64,000 bases of DNA from Deefgea salmonis (GTDB taxonomy: Bacteria > Pseudomonadota > Gammaproteobacteria > Burkholderiales > Chitinibacteraceae). The DNA lies in NCBI RefSeq assembly GCF_020531905.1, contig NZ_JAJAWG010000001.1, positions 1 to 64,000 of the forward strand, written 5' to 3'. Positions 8,811 to 20,234 of this stretch are shown piece by piece. The notes under the pieces are model-generated. The model was given only the letters and a program-made list of their open reading frames with translations, was not told the DNA's origin and did no database searches. Every line of letters begins with the position of its first letter. The first letter of the stretch is position 1. Position numbers and translations under genes: made by a program.

Positions 8811-9632
8811 TTAAACCGCAACAGGCGCTTTAATCGCTGGGTGAGGGTCGTAGCCTTCAAGGGTGAAGTCAGCAAATTCAAAGTCGAATAAATCGGTTTT
8901 GGCTGGGTTGAGCTTCATCGTTGGCAGGCTACGTGGTGAGCGAGAAAGTTGCTCTTTGACTTGCTCAAAATGGTTGCGATAAATGTGGCAATCGCCGCCA
9001 GTCCAAACAAAATCACCCGGTTGCAAATCACACACTTGCGCCAGCATCAATACCAAGGTGGCGTACGACGCGATATTGAACGGCACGCCTAAAAATAAAT
9101 CAGCGCTGCGCTGATACAGTTGGCAGGACAGTTTGCCGCGTTGATCGGGGTCGTCTTTTTGTGCTGGGGCCACATAAAATTGGAAAAAAGCATGGCAAGG
9201 TGGTAGCGCCATGTTTTCAATTTCACCCACATTCCACGCTGAAACGATAATTCGGCGTGAATCAGGATTGGTTTTTAAGGCTTTGATCACGTCGGCAATT
9301 TGGTCGATATGGCGGCCGTCACGCGTGGGCCAGCTGCGCCATTGGTAGCCATAAATTGGCCCTAAATCACCTTCAGGACTGGCCCATTCGTCCCAGATTT
9401 TAACGCCATGCTCGTGCAGCCATTGGATATTGGTGTCGCCACGTAAAAACCACAGCAATTCATTAATGATGGATTTAAGGTGGGTTTTTTTGGTGGTGAC
9501 TAAGGGAAAACCTTCGGCTAGGTTAAAGCGCATTTGATGGCCAAAAACCGAAACGGTACCGGTGCCAGTGCGATCTTCTTTGGCGACACCTTGATCGAGT
9601 ACGTGTTGCAGTAAGTCTAAATATTGGCGCAT
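8811..9632 (-). CDS. thyA: thymidylate synthase ThyA
   Basis: 273-residue classical thymidylate synthase, which makes dTMP from dUMP using methylene-tetrahydrofolate in the cytosol. The catalytic loop [12 protein letters not shown] holds the nucleophilic Cys, [18 protein letters not shown] is the most conserved substrate-binding segment, and DCHIYRNH and the C-terminal PAVAV-like end are as expected. [16 protein letters not shown] near the N-terminus binds phosphate. A GGAG site lies nine bases before the start. dfrA is not adjacent here. Confidence 0.97.
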   Translation of the reverse strand: MRQYLDLLQHVLDQGVAKEDRTGTGTVSVFGHQMRFNLAEGFPLVTTKKTHLKSIINELLWFLRGDTNIQWLHEHGVKIWDEWASPEGDLGPIYGYQWRSWPTRDGRHIDQIADVIKALKTNPDSRRIIVSAWNVGEIENMALPPCHAFFQFYVAPAQKDDPDQRGKLSCQLYQRSADLFLGVPFNIASYATLVLMLAQVCDLQPGDFVWTGGDCHIYRNHFEQVKEQLSRSPRSLPTMKLNPAKTDLFDFEFADFTLEGYDPHPAIKAPVAV

Positions 9633-9650
9633 CGCGGCAGCTCCAGCAAT

Positions 9651-9672
9651 AAACCCTGCTGGCGCAGGGTTT
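9651..9672 (-). terminator. weak hairpin terminator after the 9.7-kb histidine kinase gene
   Basis: AAACCCTG and CAGGGTTT form an 8-bp stem with a 6-nt loop, followed on the minus strand by ATT. It lies between the kinase stop and the thyA start. The weak T-tract makes read-through into thyA possible. Confidence 0.5.
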
Positions 9673-9697
9673 GAGGGTAAGTAAATGAGGCTCGATT

Positions 9698-11791
9698 TTA
9701 CAGGACAGTGGCGTTGGTGTCTGCGCGATCTATTTCGACAAATAAAGGCAGCGTAATAATAAAGCGCGCGCCGTGGCCAAATTGGCTTTCGCAGCGAATT
9801 TCGCCATTCATCGCTTCAATCAGACGTTTGGAAATCGACAAGCCCAGTCCCGTGGTGTGTTCCCCGCCGGTGGGACGGGCGGAAAGACGGCTGAATTTTT
9901 TGAATAATAGCGACATTTCATGGGGCGCTACACCCGGACCTTGATCGCTGACGCTGATTTCGATGTGATTGCCGATGTTTTCGGTACTAATAACAATCGC
10001 ACTGTCGTGTGGCGCGTATTTGACGGCGTTGGAGATTAAATTATCTAACACTTGCCACAGTGCCGAGCGATCCGCGATTAATACCAAACCATGTGCTTGG
10101 TAATGGCATTGTTGCTGCTTATGCGCGAGTCGTTCTTGCCATTCATTCATCACATCTTGAATTAAGGTGTCGATGGCGATGGGGGCAAAAGCCAGCCGCA
10201 CGGATCCAGTTTCTAGGGCATTGTGATCGATTAAATTACCGATAATATTTTGAATGCGTCCGGCCAATTGATTAATGCCGCTTAAGCGATTTTGAATTTT
10301 ATCGCTCGGCCATTCGTGTAATCGCTCTTTGAGTAGCACCGACATGCCCTGAATGCTGGCGACGGGGTTTTTTAAATCATGCGCGGCAATGGTGAGTAAT
10401 TCATTTTTTTCATGATTGAGGTATTTGAGTGCTTCATTGGCCGCTTGTAATTGCAAATTGCGGCGGGCTAATTCTTGCGTTCTTTCATTAACCAATTCTT
10501 CAAGATGATGGCGGTGCGATTGCACGGTCTGTGCCATGTCTTTAAAACTGCGTGCCAGTTCACCGATTTCATCGTCGCGATGGGTGTCGAGCTCGGTGGA
10601 TGGTTTGCCTTGCGCTAAAGCTTGAATGGCATTTTTAAGCCGAGTGAGCGGCTTAATAATGTCGGTTTTAAGTACCCATGCCAATAAGCCCAATTCTAAG
10701 GCGAGGGCGATCATGCCGAGTAATAAAATAATACTGGCTGAAATAGCGGCTTTGGTTTGGAGGATTTTTTTGGGGTAAACCGTCACAAATAACCAATTGG
10801 TGCTTTTGATCGGCGCAATGCCAAGCCAGTTTTCTTGGTCCTTGCTTTCAATAAATCGATCCAGTGGCTGGGCATTTTTTAGCGCTGAAAATAAATCTTT
10901 TAATGGCGTAGCACTATCGGCAACCTGAAATTTGCCGTGTTGTTGTTGGATTTGCTGCATGTAATTAGGGTGAGAAATCAAATGGCCATCGCGGCTGATA
11001 ATGAAATTGTACGTGCCAGGAATATTGATGGTATTGGTGCGGGCAATTAATTGCGTGAGTAATACGTCTTGCCCAACGCTACCAATGTATTTACCTAAAT
11101 AATCAATTGGCGTAATAATCGATACCATCCACTCTAATGCTTGTTTGTCATAATAAATACCAGTCCATTGGCTGGTTCTTTGTGGATTGACTGCCGGCGT
11201 GGCAATGATTTCGGGCTCAACGGTTTCGGCAAAATCATCTAATGAACCACTGCGCGCATAATTGAGCTGCGGCAAATACATTAAATTGGCATCGGAAATA
11301 TTCAGATCAATAAAGGTATCGTAATAGTTGTTGCTAAATGCGGGACCATATTGCGAAAGTAAATCATACGCCAAAATCACTTGGCGTTTAAATTCGGGCG
11401 AGCGCTTGGCGGTGGGTAAGATGGCAATGGTGGCGCGATGCTCAAAGTCATCAAATTCATATTTAATACGCCACATACCATCTTTATCTTGGCGCAGTAA
11501 TTGATCGAATGCGGCACTGGGATTGGTATTTTGCGCTAAGGCGTAGCGGCGGATAAACTCATCTCGAACTAAACGGGTATTGCCCTCGGCATTAATAAAT
11601 AGACTGCTTTCAATTTGGCTGCGTGCGTCGATATATTTGGCCAAATGAATCAGCGCTTCTTCTTGTAAGCGCTGATAGCTGTAGTAATAACTAATCGCTG
11701 AAATTGCAAACGCCGCTAAGGTGATGCGTAACGCCATATTGCGCAAAACGCGTCGAAATAAATGACCTGATGATGAATTGAATATCCGCAT
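9698..11791 (-). CDS. Cache-domain sensor histidine kinase
   Basis: 697 residues from the ATG at 11791. The open frame extends 29 codons further, but those residues are unlike a membrane-protein start. Order: TM1 (about 20-38), a large periplasmic double-Cache-like domain (about 40-310), TM2 (about 315-337), HAMP with a [11 protein letters not shown] motif, coiled coil, HisKA with [12 protein letters not shown] (His471) and HATPase with N-box [16 protein letters not shown] and TGLGLSI. Catalytic residues are complete, in contrast to the kinase at 5.3-7.2 kb. The ligand is unknown, though Cache domains commonly bind small metabolites such as amino or carboxylic acids. No response regulator gene is adjacent. 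Confidence 0.9.
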   Translation of the reverse strand: MRIFNSSSGHLFRRVLRNMALRITLAAFAISAISYYYSYQRLQEEALIHLAKYIDARSQIESSLFINAEGNTRLVRDEFIRRYALAQNTNPSAAFDQLLRQDKDGMWRIKYEFDDFEHRATIAILPTAKRSPEFKRQVILAYDLLSQYGPAFSNNYYDTFIDLNISDANLMYLPQLNYARSGSLDDFAETVEPEIIATPAVNPQRTSQWTGIYYDKQALEWMVSIITPIDYLGKYIGSVGQDVLLTQLIARTNTINIPGTYNFIISRDGHLISHPNYMQQIQQQHGKFQVADSATPLKDLFSALKNAQPLDRFIESKDQENWLGIAPIKSTNWLFVTVYPKKILQTKAAISASIILLLGMIALALELGLLAWVLKTDIIKPLTRLKNAIQALAQGKPSTELDTHRDDEIGELARSFKDMAQTVQSHRHHLEELVNERTQELARRNLQLQAANEALKYLNHEKNELLTIAAHDLKNPVASIQGMSVLLKERLHEWPSDKIQNRLSGINQLAGRIQNIIGNLIDHNALETGSVRLAFAPIAIDTLIQDVMNEWQERLAHKQQQCHYQAHGLVLIADRSALWQVLDNLISNAVKYAPHDSAIVISTENIGNHIEISVSDQGPGVAPHEMSLLFKKFSRLSARPTGGEHTTGLGLSISKRLIEAMNGEIRCESQFGHGARFIITLPLFVEIDRADTNATVL

Positions 11792-12028
11792 GGCGCGACA
11801 ATACAATAGTCTTTTGCGCGAGGGAAAATAATTAGAACAATGGCATCGGAGTTGTTGGTTTTTTACGGAAAAGGGCAACGGGTTTTTACTGTGACGACCT
11901 TTTTATGCGAGGCGCCGTGCTGCGGTAATTCAATACGTAGCTTAAGGCAATAGACACGGCTGAGTTTAATCGGTGAGGCCAGCGGCATAAATCAAAATTG
12001 GCGAATGGCTCAAAGAGGATAATTACTC

Positions 12029-12595
12029 TTACTCGGCTTGCACAATTTCAATGTAGCGAATTTGAGTGACTTCAAGCTCTTCGACCCCGGCTGGGGTGCG
12101 CAATAGTACTACATCGCCTTCTCGGGCTTTGAGTAGCGCTCGGGCTACGGGCGAGGTCCAGCTGATGTGGTTGAGGGCGAGATGGGTCTCGTCAACGCCA
12201 ACGATGCTAATGGTTTCACTGTGACCGTCTTCGCGCTCGTAGCTGACGGTGGCGCTAAAAAACACTTGGTCGGTGCTTTCTCGGGTGCAAGGGTCGATGA
12301 CTTCGGCAATTTCTAAGCGTTTGGTTAAAAAGCGAATGCGGCGATCAATTTCGCGTAAGCGGCGTTTGCCGTATTGGTAATCGGCGTTTTCTGAGCGGTC
12401 GCCATTGCTGGCAGCCCAATTAATTAAATGGGTTAGCTCGGGCCGCTCTTTAGTGACCAGTTGATACAGCTCGTTTTTTAGACGCTGCCAGCCATGCGGG
12501 GTGATGTAGTTTTTGCTACCAGACGGAATAATTAAATCAGCCGGAATGACTTCATCGTCGTCGCCTGCTGATTCGGTGGTGAATGCTTTGCTCAT
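12029..12595 (-). CDS. greB: transcription elongation factor GreB
   Basis: 188-residue Gre factor that binds the secondary channel of RNA polymerase and stimulates cleavage of backtracked transcripts. The N-terminal coiled coil carries the family signature YITPHGWQRLKNEL and the tip region AASNGDRSENADYQYGKRRLREIDRRIRFL. The C-terminal FKBP-like domain ends in SWTSPVARALLKAREGDVVLL. The YGKRRLREIDRR stretch favours GreB over GreA. There is an unusual ~25-residue acidic N-terminal leader (residues 1-25) before the coiled coil. It stands alone between a kinase and rluB. Confidence 0.92.
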   Translation of the reverse strand: MSKAFTTESAGDDDEVIPADLIIPSGSKNYITPHGWQRLKNELYQLVTKERPELTHLINWAASNGDRSENADYQYGKRRLREIDRRIRFLTKRLEIAEVIDPCTRESTDQVFFSATVSYEREDGHSETISIVGVDETHLALNHISWTSPVARALLKAREGDVVLLRTPAGVEELEVTQIRYIEIVQAE

Positions 12596-12652
12596 AATTT
12601 ATCTTGGGTATTGTTCGCTAGGCTCTGTAAATTAAAGCCTAGCGGCAGATAC

Positions 12653-13909
12653 CTAGTCTTTTACCTGACCCATCATGGTCAGTCCGGCCCATTTGGTTGC
12701 GGCCAAGACTTCAGTTTCAGAGAGTTCATAAAACTCACCGCGCTTAAGACGACCCGGCAAGCTAAACATACCAAAGCGAATCCGCGTTAGGCGGCTGACC
12801 ATGATGTTGAAGTGTTCAAACATCCGGCGAACTTCGCGGTTACGACCTTCTTTGATCACCACGTGGTACCAGTGATTACTGCCTTCGCCACCACGATCTT
12901 CGATCCGAGCAAAATGCGCTTCACCGTCGTCAAGCTTCACGCCTTGGGTGAGTTCTTTCATTTGCTCAGGGGTCAGCTGGCCATGAACGCGCACTGCGTA
13001 TTCGCGCTCCACTTGAAAGCTCGGATGGGTCATCCGGTTGGCCAATTCGCCCGAGGTAGTGAATAGCAACAGGCCCGTGGTGTTAAAGTCCAAACGACCG
13101 ATGGCAATCCATTTGCTGGAGTAAACTCGGCGTAAACGTTCAAACACGGTGACACGGCCTTCTGGATCATCACGGCTGACCAATTCGCCTTCTTGTTTGT
13201 GGTACATAATGATGCGCACCATGCGGTCTGGCCATTTGAGCGCCACACGTTTGCCATCAATCCGTACTTCGTCGCCCGGGCTGACTTTGCAACCGAGCGT
13301 GGCGACACGGCCACCGATGGTCACGCGCTCGGCTTCGATGACTTCTTCCATATCACGGCGTGAGCCGAGGCCAGAATAGGCCAAAACTTTTTGTAAGCGA
13401 TCGTCTTCGATTTCGGTGCTGGCAAGGCGTTTTTCACGCAAGATTTGCTGAAACGCTAGCTCTTGTTGTGAGCCTTGGCGCTGCTTCATGCGTTTGGCGC
13501 GTTTGACGTTTTTACCGCTTTTATCACCATGATGAACAATGGTGGTTTGGGTGGTTTCTACCGCTTCCGTCGGTGTTTTGATGCCTTGTACTTCGCGAGC
13601 GCCGGTGGTTTTGGCGATGGCTTGGGCAATCATGCGGCTCATGCCAACGGTGGAATTGCCGCGCTTACGCGTACCGGTGGCGGGTGTTGAAGAGCGTCCC
13701 GTGTCGGGCAGGTTTTTGGCGCGGTTACGCGCGGCTTCGCTCGCTGAGACCGGTTTCTTTTTGGTCGCGCCGGTTTTGGCAAAAGGCGTTTGCAACGGTT
13801 GAGCAGCGGGTTTACCACGACTGCCCGCCTTATTGGCGCTTCGTTGCTGGTCGGCAGCACGGCCTTCACGGATCGCGGGCTGCGGACGGCGGGCTTTAAC
13901 TGTTTTCAT
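12653..13909 (-). CDS. rluB: 23S rRNA pseudouridine synthase RluB with long basic N-terminal extension
   Basis: 418 residues. Residues ~165-415 form the RluB/RsuA-family enzyme: an S4 RNA-binding domain (RLQKVLAYSGLGSRRDMEE), then the synthase domain with the catalytic motif GRLDFNTTGLLLFT (active-site Asp) and NREVRRMFEHFN. It isomerises a uridine in the peptidyl-transferase region of 23S rRNA. The first ~160 residues are low-complexity and rich in Lys, Arg, Ala and Thr, with no fold I recognise. The E. coli enzyme is about 290 residues, so this is an added tail, probably disordered and RNA-binding (inference). Confidence 0.9.
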   Translation of the reverse strand: MKTVKARRPQPAIREGRAADQQRSANKAGSRGKPAAQPLQTPFAKTGATKKKPVSASEAARNRAKNLPDTGRSSTPATGTRKRGNSTVGMSRMIAQAIAKTTGAREVQGIKTPTEAVETTQTTIVHHGDKSGKNVKRAKRMKQRQGSQQELAFQQILREKRLASTEIEDDRLQKVLAYSGLGSRRDMEEVIEAERVTIGGRVATLGCKVSPGDEVRIDGKRVALKWPDRMVRIIMYHKQEGELVSRDDPEGRVTVFERLRRVYSSKWIAIGRLDFNTTGLLLFTTSGELANRMTHPSFQVEREYAVRVHGQLTPEQMKELTQGVKLDDGEAHFARIEDRGGEGSNHWYHVVIKEGRNREVRRMFEHFNIMVSRLTRIRFGMFSLPGRLKRGEFYELSETEVLAATKWAGLTMMGQVKD

Positions 13910-13972
13910 CGGGCATTCTTTCTTTGTTCTATAAGTGGCAATTATAACTGGTTTGCTTTATCGATGCTGATA

Positions 13973-14007
13973 AATGCCAATGGCCGCGCTCGGCGGCCAT
14001 TGGCATT
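13973..14007. terminator. perfect 15-bp hairpin downstream of the small unknown gene
   Basis: AATGCCAATGGCCGC (13973-13987) pairs perfectly with GCGGCCATTGGCATT (13993-14007) around a 5-nt loop. On the minus strand it comes just after the stop of the 14.0-14.5 kb gene and is followed by only a short T-rich stretch. It probably acts as a terminator or 3'-end stabiliser. Confidence 0.6.
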
Positions 14008-14020
14008 GACTTTGTGGTAT

Positions 14021-14473
14021 TTATTGCGGTGATTTTGTAAAAAAGGCAATGCCGCCCAAACTGGTTAAACCAAAGTTAAAGACTTGTTGGTCGATGTTTT
14101 CGTGGCTTGCTGTGAGTTCCATTTTTCTTTGGATTTCAAATAACACCTCTAATTCTTTAAACCATTTTAGCAAGCGGGTATTTTGGTTGAGGTAGTTTTC
14201 AATCTCTTCTTTGTGTGGATGCTCGCCAACGACTTGAATTTTGCCTTCAGCCGCACTTTGTAATTGAAAGGCCGGCGGCACGGTGACTGAGGTGTACGCT
14301 TGCAAATGACTGGCTAAATCCTCGCCAAATCGACGTACTTCACTGGTCGCGCTTTGGATCAATTCAGAGAGTTGTATACCCGTCTCATCGGCAGAATTAC
14401 TGCTTAACTGTGCGATATCAAGCAGCGCAGTTCCGAGTTGATCTCTCATTACTTGGGGGTTTTCAGTCGCCAC
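14021..14473 (-). CDS. hypothetical protein, soluble, helical
   Basis: 150-residue protein I do not recognise. It uses a GTG start at 14473 preceded by a good GAGGAG site. No signal peptide or membrane segment is visible. The N-terminal half is predicted helical with regular hydrophobic spacing (LGTALLDIAQL, SELIQSATSEVRRFGEDLASHLQAY), and a second helical stretch spans about residues 85-120 (EEIENYLNQNTRLLKWFKELEVLFEI). It contains no Cys and few Gly. It lies between mutS and rluB on the same strand with its own terminator-like hairpin. A phasin-like or coiled-coil structural role is possible but unsupported. Confidence 0.7.
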   Translation of the reverse strand: MATENPQVMRDQLGTALLDIAQLSSNSADETGIQLSELIQSATSEVRRFGEDLASHLQAYTSVTVPPAFQLQSAAEGKIQVVGEHPHKEEIENYLNQNTRLLKWFKELEVLFEIQRKMELTASHENIDQQVFNFGLTSLGGIAFFTKSPQ

Positions 14474-14565
14474 AGTTTGCTCCTCTCTGCTTAGAATAAT
14501 TTTAATGACTTAAATTTAGACGCTTAATTGCTGATCGCCAGTGTAATAGTTGCATTTGTTTGATC

Positions 14566-17133
14566 TTAAATAAGCGTTTGTAAGCGATAAATCAATGCCA
14601 GTGCATCCCGCGGGCTCAGTTCATCCGCTTTAATGTCTTGTAGAGCTTGGACCGCAGGGTGCAATTCAAGTTCAGCCGCTTCTTCAAAATGGTTGACGGC
14701 AAACAAATCTGCTTGTGGCCCATTTTGTAAGCTATTTTGTTCTAAGTCCAGTAATTTACGTTTGGCTTGACGAACTACGTCACGCGGCACGCCCGCTAAG
14801 CTGGCAACAGCAATCCCATAGCTTTGTGACGCCGGGCCTTCTTGCACTGCATGTAGAAAAACGATCTTGTCTTTGTGTTCAACTGCATCTAAATGCACAT
14901 TGCTCACTTGCGGGTAATCTTGGGCGAGTCGAGTTAGTTCAAAATAGTGCGTGGCAAACAGGGTGTAGCTGCGATTTTTTTCGATTAAAGCGCGAGCGAT
15001 GGACCAAGCCAGCGCTAAACCATCAAAAGTCGATGTGCCACGGCCAACTTCATCCATCAGCACCAAGCTGTATTCGTTGGCATTGTTTAAAATATTGGCC
15101 GTTTCGGTCATCTCGACCATAAAGGTCGATCGGCCACCGGCTAAATCATCGCTTGCCCCAATGCGAGTAAAAATTCGATCGACTCGGCCGATTTGGGCGC
15201 TTTGTGCCGGTACGTAGCTACCGATGTGCGCCAGCAAGACAATAAGGGCCACTTGCCGCATATACGTCGATTTACCACCCATATTCGGGCCGGTAATCAG
15301 CAGTAATTTGCGGGCTAAATGGAAGTCGGCGCTATTGGGAATGAAGTCGTCAATTTGCGCTTCAACCACAGGGTGGCGACCGGCTTCGATGTGTAATACC
15401 GCATCGTCACAAAACTGCGGGGCAATATAGCCGCTCAGTTCGGCGCGCTGCGCTAAGCAAACCAGTACGTCGAGGGTAGCGACCGCTTGGCCAGCCAGAC
15501 GCAAGGTGCTGAGGTGTATTTGCAGCTTTTCGATGAGGCCTTCGTAAAGTTGTTTCTCCAGCGCCAAGGCCCGTTCATTGGCAGACAGGGCTTTTTCTTC
15601 AAACTGTTTTAATTCTGGCGTGATGTAACGCTCGGCATTTTTCATCGTTTGCCGACGGCGGTAGTCTTCGGGTACTTGGCTTAGGTATGAGTTGGTAATC
15701 TCAATAAAAAAGCCGGCTACGCGGTTATACTCCACGCGCAAACTGGCAATGCCGGTGCGTTCGCGTTCGCGTAATTCCAGCTGGGTGAGAAAGTCGCCGC
15801 AGTTGCTTTGAATATGACGTAATTCATCCAGATCGCTTGAATAGCCATCCGCAATCACGCCGCCTTCACGAATTAATACCCCCGGTTCGGCTTGAATCGC
15901 CGCGTGTAGCAAGCTGGCAATGGCGGGTTCCGCATTCAGAGCCGCCGCTAAGCCGCGAAATAATCCATTGTGCGGGAGCTGCTCGGCCAATTGCGGCAAT
16001 ACCTGCAAGCTGCTGCGTAAACTCGCCAGATCACGAGGACGGGCGCTGCGCAGTGCAATGCGGGAAACGATGCGTTCGATGTCGGCGATTTCACGCAGGA
16101 TTGGGTAGAGCGTCTCGCAATGTGCTTGTGCAATCAGCGTGCTAATCGCGTCTTGGCGTTCGATGATTTTGTGGTGTTGGCGCAATGGATGATGCAACCA
16201 ATGCGCCAATAGCCGTGAGCCCATGCCGGTTGCACATTGGTCGAGTAAAGAAAACAGCGTGGGTGTGGTTTCGCCACGAATGGTTTCGGTGATTTCAAGA
16301 TTGCGCCGTGTGGCGGCATCGAGCTCAATGTATTGCGTGGTGCTTTCTACGCGTAGACCATCGAGAGCTGGCAGCGAGCCGCCTTGCGTGCTGCGAACAT
16401 AATCGAGCAAAGCACCCGCAGCGCCGAGGGCCAGCATGTCATTGCTCACGCCAAAGCCGCTTAAATCATGGACGCTAAAGTGCCGGCTGAGATTGCGCTG
16501 GGCGCTGTCATTTTCAAATTGCCAGCTGGCAATTTTGCGCACCGGAATGCGCAGCTGATCAAGTAGTGCCAGCTCAGTGCCTTCGGGTACTAAGATTTCA
16601 GCAGGGCGCAGTCGCTCCAGTTCTGAGCTGATTTTTTCAACGTCGGTATCCATCAAAGCAAAGTCGCCCGAAGCCAATGACAACCAGGCCATGCCCAGTT
16701 GGCCTTTAACAAAACGCAGTGCCAACAGGCGGTTTTCTTGTTTGTCGTCCAGCAGTGCCGCATCGGTTAAAGTGCCCGGCGTGACCACGCGCATGACTTT
16801 GCGCTCGACCGGCCCTTTGCTGGTGGCTGGGTCGCCAATTTGTTCGCAAATGGCAATCGATTCACCGAGTTTGACCAATTTAGCCAGATACGGTTCAAGC
16901 GAGTGAAACGGAATGCCGCACATTTTGATCGGCTCACCCGCGCTGCTGCCACGGGTGGTGAGGGTGATATCGAGCAAGCGCGCCGCTTTGACCGCATCCT
17001 CATAAAATAACTCGTAAAAATCCCCCATGCGATAGAACACCAGCTTGTCGGTGTGATCGGCCTTGAGCGAAAAATATTGCGCCATCATGGGCGTGTGGGT
17101 TGGGGCGGCGGACGTTTTGCTGCTTTTGGCCAT
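14566..17133 (-). CDS. mutS: DNA mismatch repair protein MutS
   Basis: 855 residues from the ATG at 17133 (GGAA site upstream; the longer frame start overlaps tilS and is not used). The N-terminal mismatch-binding motif [11 protein letters not shown] (Phe-x-Glu) is intact. The clamp, lever and ATPase domains follow, with Walker [15 protein letters not shown], the ST motif GRSTFMVEM, Walker [16 protein letters not shown] and [11 protein letters not shown]. It recognises base mismatches and recruits MutL. The length is typical. It lies 50 bases downstream of tilS on the same strand. mutL is not in the window. Confidence 0.97.
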   Translation of the reverse strand: MAKSSKTSAAPTHTPMMAQYFSLKADHTDKLVFYRMGDFYELFYEDAVKAARLLDITLTTRGSSAGEPIKMCGIPFHSLEPYLAKLVKLGESIAICEQIGDPATSKGPVERKVMRVVTPGTLTDAALLDDKQENRLLALRFVKGQLGMAWLSLASGDFALMDTDVEKISSELERLRPAEILVPEGTELALLDQLRIPVRKIASWQFENDSAQRNLSRHFSVHDLSGFGVSNDMLALGAAGALLDYVRSTQGGSLPALDGLRVESTTQYIELDAATRRNLEITETIRGETTPTLFSLLDQCATGMGSRLLAHWLHHPLRQHHKIIERQDAISTLIAQAHCETLYPILREIADIERIVSRIALRSARPRDLASLRSSLQVLPQLAEQLPHNGLFRGLAAALNAEPAIASLLHAAIQAEPGVLIREGGVIADGYSSDLDELRHIQSNCGDFLTQLELRERERTGIASLRVEYNRVAGFFIEITNSYLSQVPEDYRRRQTMKNAERYITPELKQFEEKALSANERALALEKQLYEGLIEKLQIHLSTLRLAGQAVATLDVLVCLAQRAELSGYIAPQFCDDAVLHIEAGRHPVVEAQIDDFIPNSADFHLARKLLLITGPNMGGKSTYMRQVALIVLLAHIGSYVPAQSAQIGRVDRIFTRIGASDDLAGGRSTFMVEMTETANILNNANEYSLVLMDEVGRGTSTFDGLALAWSIARALIEKNRSYTLFATHYFELTRLAQDYPQVSNVHLDAVEHKDKIVFLHAVQEGPASQSYGIAVASLAGVPRDVVRQAKRKLLDLEQNSLQNGPQADLFAVNHFEEAAELELHPAVQALQDIKADELSPRDALALIYRLQTLI

Positions 17134-17183
17134 GATGTGTTCCGTATTGCGAGTATATGAGTGAGCGTCTTGCTGGTTATGCT

Positions 17184-18593
17184 TTAGCGGGCAATACCCA
17201 TGTTGGGGTGATTGGCTTGCCAAATGGGTAACCAGCCGATTTGATTGGCGGCAACTTGAAAATCAGCGTGAACACCAAGACCGGGTACGGCGGCCAGTTG
17301 GCCGTTAAGGTAAATCAGCGGCGTGGTTTCGCGTAGCCATGGCGCAATCCCAAGGACTTGGCAATGGGCTTTGAGCGAGCGCGTTGGGCGATTGGCTGCC
17401 AGTCTGAGGCTTTCGCCGCCTGAGCGACCGGCGATACGGTAGCCTTGCTGTAAAAAGCGCGGATCGATGCCGTGTTCTGCTTCAATCCAGCGCAGTTCGC
17501 CATGCCAATCGGCAATCTGTGGCGCGTCTTGCCATTGACGATCTAATTGCGGCCCCGGGTTTAAGCTAGCGCGCGTGATATGCAATGCGCCTCGATAGCG
17601 GCGAATTGCGGCATTACGCCAAACCAGTGCTGGGCAAGTGTCGCTGGCAGCGTCAAAAGTGACGCGCAATAATTCGTCAAAAGCACGCAACTCGAGCGTA
17701 ATGCCGTGGGTATCGAGCCAATGATGTAAGGCATTGCGTTGCCGCGCAGCGCTGAGCTGTTGAAATGGCGCGAGCTGCAACGCTTGCTCTTGCACGCACA
17801 GTACGAGGTCTTCTTGGGCGCGCTCTAATAAAATCGCCGCAGCATCGCCTTGATGTATTGCGCTGCGGGCAATAGTGGCTATGGCTTTGGGGTTAATACC
17901 CTCAAGTAAAGGGATGAGCTCATGGCGAATTTTGTTGCGTTTAAAGGCCGTGTTTTGATTGCTTTCATCCTCCACCCAAGTCAACTGATGGGCATTGGCG
18001 TAGTCCAGTAAGACCGAGCGTGGCAACTGCAGCAAAGGGCGTAGTACGTCGATGTGGGCGTTCAGCGCCCGCACGGGTTTCATGGCAGATAGGCCGGCTG
18101 GGCCGCTGCCGCGCAGCAAATTGATTAGCAACGTTTCGCTTTGATCGTTTTGATGGTGGGCGAGTACGATGGCCTCGCATGCTTGCTCGCTAAACGCACG
18201 ATACCGCGCGGTACGAGCATTGCTTTCAACGCCAAGCCCGGTGCCTTTTGATACGTTGACGTGTGTAATTTGACAAGGAATCTGGTGTGCTTGGCAAAAA
18301 GCGCGCGCATGTTCAGCCCAGATGTCGGCATTGGGTGAGAGGCCATGATGGATATGCACTGCGCTTAAGCTAAAGCCCAGTTCAGTTTGCTGTTGACTGA
18401 GCCAGTGCAGCAGTACGCTTGAATCCAATCCAGCTGAAAAGCCAACGCATAGGCGAGTTGGGGAGGGCTGCGATTGAAAACGGGGGCCTTGGCCCCCGTT
18501 GCAGCAAAAATCAATGAGGTTGGCCGTTGCCGCAAGCCAGCCTTCGTGATTGAGCGCCGCCTTAGGCGACGGTTTCTTCTTTAAATTTGCCAT
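17184..18593 (-). CDS. tilS: tRNA(Ile)-lysidine synthase TilS
   Basis: 469-residue TilS, which attaches lysine to C34 of the CAU-anticodon tRNA(Ile) so that it reads AUA. The N-terminal PP-loop ATPase motif reads FSAGLDSS rather than the usual SGGxDS, a conservative Gly-to-Ala change at its second position. [38 protein letters not shown] and [12 protein letters not shown] are all as expected. C-terminal TilS domains follow. The start overlaps the 3' end of accA by 32 bases, implying translational coupling. accA-tilS is a common gene pair in betaproteobacteria. Confidence 0.93.
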   Translation of the reverse strand: MANLKKKPSPKAALNHEGWLAATANLIDFCCNGGQGPRFQSQPSPTRLCVGFSAGLDSSVLLHWLSQQQTELGFSLSAVHIHHGLSPNADIWAEHARAFCQAHQIPCQITHVNVSKGTGLGVESNARTARYRAFSEQACEAIVLAHHQNDQSETLLINLLRGSGPAGLSAMKPVRALNAHIDVLRPLLQLPRSVLLDYANAHQLTWVEDESNQNTAFKRNKIRHELIPLLEGINPKAIATIARSAIHQGDAAAILLERAQEDLVLCVQEQALQLAPFQQLSAARQRNALHHWLDTHGITLELRAFDELLRVTFDAASDTCPALVWRNAAIRRYRGALHITRASLNPGPQLDRQWQDAPQIADWHGELRWIEAEHGIDPRFLQQGYRIAGRSGGESLRLAANRPTRSLKAHCQVLGIAPWLRETTPLIYLNGQLAAVPGLGVHADFQVAANQIGWLPIWQANHPNMGIAR

Positions 18594-19530
18594 ATTCCAT
18601 TAGACGCTCAAAGCGATCATCGAGAAGTTGATCAATCGATTTGGCTTGTAAGTTTTTAAGCCCATCGGCAATTGATTTTTTCATTGCGCTCATCATGAGT
18701 TGATAGTCGCGATGTGCGCCGCCAACGGGTTCACTAATCACTTTATCGACCAAACCGAGGGTTTTTAAGCGCGTTGCGGTGATGCCAAGGGCTTCGGCCG
18801 CATCGGAGGCGCGCTCGGCGGTTTTCCACAAAATGGTGGCGCAGCCTTCAGGAGAAATCACTGAATACGTTGAATATTGCAGCATTTGTACAATATCGCC
18901 GACGGCAATCGCTAACGCGCCGCCAGAACCGCCTTCACCAATAATGGTGCAGATGGTCGGTACACGCAGTTTGGCCATTTCAAATAAATTGCGACCAATC
19001 GCTTCGGACTGTCCACGCTCTTCAGCGCCGATACCAGGGTAAGCACCCGGTGTATCGATAAAGGTGATGACGGGAATGTTGAATTTTTCTGCCAATTTCA
19101 TCATGCGCAAGGCTTTGCGGTAGCCTTCTGGGCGTGGCATACCGAAATTACGCAAGATTTTTTCTTTGGTATCGCGCCCTTTTTGGTGGCCAATGACCAT
19201 GACACTTTGACCATTAAAGCGAGCCAAACCACCCACAATGGCCAAGTCATCGGCAAAAGCGCGATCACCGTGCAATTCTTGAAAGTCTGTAAAAATACCC
19301 GCGATATAGTCGTAGGTATATGGACGCTGCGGATGGCGCGCCACTTGAGAAATTTGCCACGGCGACAGTTTGGCGTAGATCGTTTTAGTGAGCTCTTGGC
19401 TCTTTTTTTCTAAATGCGAAATTTCAACTGAGATATCTACTGCCGAATCGTCCTGCACGTAGCGCAGTTCTTCGATCTTGTTTTCGAGTTCGGCTACAGA
19501 TTGCTCGAAGTCGAGGAAGGTCGTTTTCAT
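18562..19530 (-). CDS. accA: acetyl-CoA carboxylase carboxyltransferase subunit alpha
   Basis: 322 residues, the alpha subunit of the carboxyltransferase that makes malonyl-CoA for fatty-acid synthesis. It is cytosolic and acts with AccD. Typical segments are [16 protein letters not shown] at the N-terminus, [49 protein letters not shown] and [15 protein letters not shown]. An ATG three codons earlier (19539) has its GGAG site too close. The ATG at 19530 has proper spacing and matches the family N-terminus. It heads an accA-tilS-mutS run. Confidence 0.96.
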   Translation of the reverse strand: MKTTFLDFEQSVAELENKIEELRYVQDDSAVDISVEISHLEKKSQELTKTIYAKLSPWQISQVARHPQRPYTYDYIAGIFTDFQELHGDRAFADDLAIVGGLARFNGQSVMVIGHQKGRDTKEKILRNFGMPRPEGYRKALRMMKLAEKFNIPVITFIDTPGAYPGIGAEERGQSEAIGRNLFEMAKLRVPTICTIIGEGGSGGALAIAVGDIVQMLQYSTYSVISPEGCATILWKTAERASDAAEALGITATRLKTLGLVDKVISEPVGGAHRDYQLMMSAMKKSIADGLKNLQAKSIDQLLDDRFERLMEYGKFKEETVA

Positions 19531-19688
19531 GCTCTTCATACTCCAGAAGTGCCACTTACAAATAGCGCACGCGCGCAGCTAGCCAGTATGGCCAGCGCGT
19601 AAAATGGCGCAATCATACAGCAAGCACGGCTGCGCTCCAAGATGCCGACGGCTTTGTGCTGAGCAATTGCCGTTCATGACAGAGTGCA

Positions 19689-20102
19689 TTATGCATTGCG
19701 AAAAACAATATCAGCCTTTACGTCAATTTTTTGTAAGCCTTTGCGGGTGTTTAAGTTGATGACCAAGGGCGCATTGGTATTGACGCTAATGGTACCGCCC
19801 TCTGGGCGGGATAAAATTAAAAATAATTTGGCATCACTTGGCGTGGCCAATGCAATTAATTGGCATTCTGCGTCAGATAGGGTCAAGGCGTAGTTGAGTC
19901 CTAAGCGCTCAGTTTCTACCAAGGTAAACAGCACTGCCGCATCATCTAAAGATTGCAGCCACAATACTTTAGGGTTGGGTTTTTCTTCGTGAAGCAGTTT
20001 GTAATTTTTGCAATCTTCGAAGCCGGGAATGCCCAGTGGGAATTGAATGATGGTTTCGGGATCAACTTCAATTTGGCCAAAACGACTAGGATAAACTTGC
20101 AT
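19689..20102 (-). CDS. fliW: flagellar assembly factor FliW
   Basis: 137-residue FliW, the flagellin-binding protein that, where studied (Bacillus, Campylobacter), antagonises CsrA to couple flagellin translation to assembly. The family hallmark FPLGIPGFEDCKNY follows PETIIQF, and SLDDAAVLFTLVE and NTNAPLVINLNTRKGLQ complete the fold. It is divergent from flgM-flgN with a 214-bp shared upstream region. csrA and the flagellin gene are not in the window. Confidence 0.92.
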   Translation of the reverse strand: MQVYPSRFGQIEVDPETIIQFPLGIPGFEDCKNYKLLHEEKPNPKVLWLQSLDDAAVLFTLVETERLGLNYALTLSDAECQLIALATPSDAKLFLILSRPEGGTISVNTNAPLVINLNTRKGLQKIDVKADIVFRNA

Positions 20103-20234
20103 TTAAAAGGCTCCACCAAGGAATATGAAAGCCAAGGATAACGTATTCATACGCTACGTGCCGAGCTTAGGTCTATGCTGTTGTAATTCTTTGTGACTTG
20201 TGTTTTAGCGTTTGCTGATAAACAATTGAATTAC

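Noticed and set aside
13973-14007. Perfect 15-bp hairpin as an origin or attachment site
   Set aside because: Position right after a stop codon and single copy fit a terminator or mRNA-end structure better; no flanking integrase or DnaA boxes.
18469-18512. CCCGTT/GGGGGCC runs in tilS as a regulatory palindrome
   Set aside because: The run lies inside the tilS coding sequence and is explained by its codons.
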